In this document: in pieces, positions 6,036-6,611 of the stretch
Position numbering within the stretch: position 1 is the first letter of the stretch
Layout: each line of letters begins with the position of its first letter
Source: Actinomycetes bacterium
GTDB taxonomy: Bacteria > Actinomycetota > Acidimicrobiia > Acidimicrobiales > RAAP-2
NCBI GenBank assembly: GCA_021849435.1
Contig: JAJZSX010000139.1
Span: 1-6,611 of the forward strand
Length of the DNA: 6,611 nt
Direction: 5' to 3'
Program-made: the position numbers and the translations under genes
Notes under the pieces: generated by a model
Told to the model about the DNA's origin: nothing
Database searches by the model: none
The model's input: the letters and a program-made list of their open reading frames with translations, nothing else

Positions 6036-6611
6036 CTAGCCGTCAAGCGCTCTCAGTAGGTCGGCGGCGCTCGTACTCGTTTCTAGCAAGTTCTCGGTCA
6101 AATCTGCGGTACCCCGCAGGGGGTCCATCATGGGCACGCGCTGGAGCGGCCCGTCGCCCAGATCGAAGACGAGTGAGTCCCAGTTAGCGGCCACGATCTC
6201 GTCCGGAAAGCGCTCGACGCACCGGCCGCGAAAGAACGCCCGGGTGCTGCGCGGAGGGTTGTGGACGGCGTCGCGCACCGGCGCTCCCTGGAAGAGACGC
6301 CGTAGCCCCACGCGCGCCGAGAGGGACTTCTCGGGCCGCAAGTCGTGGTACTGCAGGTCGATTGCGCGCAGGCGCGCGTCGGTGTCCGACAGGTCGTGGC
6401 GCTCGCGATAGCCCTGCAGGACGCGTTGCTTGGCGGCCCAGTCCACCCGGTCGGCGACGCCCGAAGGGTCCGTACGTACGCCGTCGAGCATCTCACGCCA
6501 CTGGGTGAGAATCTCGGCCACCTCGGTCTCGGTCGCCACGGCGGGCGCGCCCGTGGCGGCCACGTAGTCCTGGGCGAGGTGCCAGAGAGCGTCCTGGAAG
6601 TCCCAGGCGCT
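6036..6611 (-). CDS. dop: Pup deamidase/depupylase Dop (C-terminal 191 residues, cut by window edge)
   Basis: Dop converts the C-terminal Gln of Pup to Glu and also cleaves Pup from tagged proteins. It is a structural relative of PafA. Only the C-terminal third is present, with the frame open to the window edge at 6611; full-length Dop is usually about 500 residues. Diagnostic stretches are DRVDWAAKQRVLQGYRERH, RAIDLQYHDLRPEKSL, NPPRSTRAFFRGRCVERF, AANWDSLVFDLGDGPLQRVP and DPLRGTADL. The WDSLVFDLG segment distinguishes it from PafA, which has VDWVHLKLND at the same place. The catalytic N-terminal half and the Dop-specific loop lie outside the window, so activity cannot be judged here. The TAG stop at 6036 is 10 nt from the pup ATG, consistent with one transcript. 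A GTG at 6563 is an internal codon and not the start, because clear Dop-like sequence in frame continues upstream of it. Confidence 0.95.
   Translation of the reverse strand, partial: SAWDFQDALWHLAQDYVAATGAPAVATETEVAEILTQWREMLDGVRTDPSGVADRVDWAAKQRVLQGYRERHDLSDTDARLRAIDLQYHDLRPEKSLSARVGLRRLFQGAPVRDAVHNPPRSTRAFFRGRCVERFPDEIVAANWDSLVFDLGDGPLQRVPMMDPLRGTADLTENLLETSTSAADLLRALDG

Noticed and set aside
6026..6046. TTG start adding seven residues to Pup
   Set aside because: It overlaps the end of dop, uses a rarer start and adds an atypical leader, while the ATG at 6025 gives the usual 64 residues.

Overview
The window carries an actinobacterial Pup-proteasome locus fused to a protein-export block. 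All nine genes lie on the minus strand, so the biological 5'->3' order runs from position 6611 down to 1: dop (3' part) - pup - prcB - prcA - pafA - lepB - tatA/B - tatC - helY-like helicase (5' part). Pup with a C-terminal Gly-Gly-Gln, adjacent alpha and beta 20S subunits, and a PafA/Dop pair flanking them are hallmarks of Actinomycetota. The GC-rich DNA and frequent GTG starts (prcB, lepB, tatA/B, tatC, helY) agree. The dop-pup-prcBA-pafA...tatA-tatC-helY order matches the mycobacterial arrangement as I recall it. Two differences stand out: pafB/pafC are absent, and a signal peptidase I gene sits in their place. That suggests an actinobacterium outside the classical mycobacterial group, perhaps Acidimicrobiia-like, but the lineage is an inference I cannot settle here.

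Region by region: 6611-6036 holds the C-terminal 191 residues of Dop, which deamidates and removes Pup. 6025-5831 is Pup. 5828-5025 and 5028-4348 are the beta and alpha subunits of the 20S core. 4341-2953 is PafA, the Pup ligase. 2943-2338 is signal peptidase I, 2304-1909 a TatA/TatB-family subunit, and 1902-1174 TatC. 1177-1 is the N-terminal 392 residues of a Ski2/Mtr4-like DEVH-box helicase that runs off the edge.

The genes form one tightly packed array. prcB/prcA overlap by 4 nt (ATGA), tatC/helY overlap by 4 nt (GTGA), and the other gaps are 2-10 nt except 33 nt before tatA/B. This suggests co-transcription and translational coupling. The 33-nt gap is the only place where an internal promoter looks plausible: a TACAAT hexamer sits 6 nt before a GTG start.

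Functionally the first five genes form a complete tagging and degradation module apart from the ATPase ring (Mpa/ARC), which would lie upstream of dop outside the window. Dop converts Pup-Gln to Pup-Glu, PafA couples it to substrate lysines, and PrcBA degrades the tagged proteins. The next three genes are export machinery: Tat translocation and signal-peptide cleavage. I see no RNA genes, mobile elements, CRISPR arrays or long repeats, and no gene-free stretch above 33 nt. This is a known system with a few local oddities, not a new one.
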